5,875 bases of DNA, from positions 1-5,875 of the forward strand of contig DASTZX010000215.1 in the NCBI GenBank assembly GCA_035764045.1, given 5' to 3'. Positions 4,998 to 5,875 of the stretch are shown piece by piece (position 1 is the stretch's first letter; each line of letters starts with the position of its first letter). Made by a program: the position numbers and the translations under genes. The notes beneath the pieces are model-generated. The model made no database searches, was not told where the DNA came from, and saw only the letters and a list, made by a program, of their open reading frames with translations. Origin of the DNA: JAVDCA01 sp035764045. GTDB taxonomy: Bacteria > Pseudomonadota > Alphaproteobacteria > Rhizobiales > Xanthobacteraceae.

Positions 4998-5875
4998 ATG
5001 GCCGACAAGCACAAAATCGCCTCCACGCAGCCCGAATCCGATCTGCTGCGGCGCATTGCCGACGCCCTCGACCGGCTCGCCCCGCCGCTGCGCCCGGCCT
5101 CCGAGATCAAGTCAGCCGACGCCTTCGTCTGGCATCCCGGACGCGGGCTCGCCTCCGTGCCGCGCGTCAACCGCGTCGACATGTCCCTGCTCAAGGGCAT
5201 CGATCGCATGCGCGATATTCTGGTCGAGAACACCGAGCGCTTCGCGCGCGGGCTGCCGGCCAACAACGCGCTCCTCTGGGGCGCGCGCGGCATGGGCAAG
5301 TCGTCCCTGGTCAAGGCGGCGCATGCCGGCGTGAACGCCGGGCTTGGTGCCAAAGCCGGCCTCCTCAAGCTGGTCGAGATCCATCGCGAGGACATCGAGA
5401 GCCTGCCCGAGCTGATGACGCTTCTGCGCGCGCAGCCCTATCGCTTCATCGTGTTCTGCGATGATCTGTCGTTCGACGTCGAGGATACGTCCTACAAGTC
5501 GCTCAAGGGCGTGCTGGAGGGCGGCATCGAGGGACGGCCGGAGAACGTGATCCTCTACGCGACATCGAACCGCCGTCACCTGATGTCGCGCGACATGCTG
5601 GAAAACGAGCGCTCGACCGCGATCAATCCGGGCGAGACGGTCGAGGAGAAAGTGTCGCTGTCGGATCGCTTCGGCCTGTGGCTGGGCTTCCACCGCTGCA
5701 GCCAGGATGAGTTCCTCGAAATGGTGGAAGGCTACGTGGCCCATTTTCGCATCCCGGTCGATGACGAGACGCTGCGCCGCGAGGCGCTCGAATGGGCGAC
5801 CACGCGCGGCTCGCGCTCGGGCCGCGTCGCGTGGCAATACGTGCAGGACCTCGCCGGACGGCTCGGCGTCACCCT
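4998..5875 (+). CDS. DUF815-family P-loop ATPase, truncated by the window end
   Basis: 292 complete codons from ATG 4998-5000, with no stop before the edge. The family is usually about 280-310 residues, so little is missing. It is an AAA+-type cytoplasmic ATPase whose substrate is unknown. Visible motifs: Walker A GARGMGKSS (about 95-103), Walker B RFIVFCDDL (about 149-157, with the paired Asp), sensor 1 in VILYATSNRRHL (Asn about 191), a likely arginine finger in LSDRFGLWLGF (Arg about 224) and a sensor-2-like GSRSGR (about 271-276). The N-terminal 90 residues include WHPGRGLASVPRVNRVD, typical of the family. The ribosome site is weak; a TTG at 4971 is an alternative but less likely start. 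It is divergent from yajC and, from memory, commonly sits there in Hyphomicrobiales, followed by an M23 peptidase gene beyond this window. Confidence 0.92.
   Translation, partial: MADKHKIASTQPESDLLRRIADALDRLAPPLRPASEIKSADAFVWHPGRGLASVPRVNRVDMSLLKGIDRMRDILVENTERFARGLPANNALLWGARGMGKSSLVKAAHAGVNAGLGAKAGLLKLVEIHREDIESLPELMTLLRAQPYRFIVFCDDLSFDVEDTSYKSLKGVLEGGIEGRPENVILYATSNRRHLMSRDMLENERSTAINPGETVEEKVSLSDRFGLWLGFHRCSQDEFLEMVEGYVAHFRIPVDDETLRREALEWATTRGSRSGRVAWQYVQDLAGRLGVT

Noticed and set aside
4697..5464. A 255-codon + strand frame crossing the intergenic region into the ATPase gene.
   Set aside because: Inside the ATPase gene it is the wrong frame, and the Walker motifs are only in the frame starting at 4998.

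Overview
The window is GC-rich, with gene order and protein families typical of an alphaproteobacterium, most likely order Hyphomicrobiales (Rhizobiales), Bradyrhizobium/Rhodopseudomonas-like. This rests on protein resemblance and on recalled gene order (DUF815 ATPase / yajC-secD-secF / Mth938-domain gene / squalene-phytoene-synthase-fold gene / trmFO), not on a search. Most of it is conserved housekeeping DNA. I see no mobile element, CRISPR array, tRNA or rRNA.

Layout: (1) 1-273, + strand: the last 90 codons of trmFO, the folate-dependent tRNA U54 methyltransferase. (2) 306-4633, - strand: one probable operon, read right to left as yajC, secD, secF, an Mth938/NDUFAF3-like gene, then after a 105-bp gap a squalene/phytoene-synthase-fold gene that resembles the complex I assembly factor NDUFAF6 more than a prenyl-condensing enzyme. 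(3) 4634-4997: a 364-bp divergent intergenic region with a probable yajC promoter, a strong terminator-like hairpin in the yajC leader, and on the + strand a sequence that folds on paper into a long interrupted rod of about 180-190 nt. The rod is a candidate structured RNA with 6S-like features. (4) 4998-5875, + strand: a DUF815-family P-loop ATPase that runs off the right edge.

How the genes fit together: YajC, SecD and SecF form the accessory membrane complex of the Sec translocon, which uses the proton gradient to help pull proteins through the membrane. The two following genes are homologues of NDUFAF3 and NDUFAF6, two mitochondrial factors needed to assemble respiratory complex I. Having both directly behind secDF suggests a link between Sec-dependent membrane insertion and assembly of a membrane complex. 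Part of this linkage (NDUFAF3-like with secDF) is, to my recollection, already known. The least explained pieces are the candidate structured RNA and the hairpin in the yajC leader.
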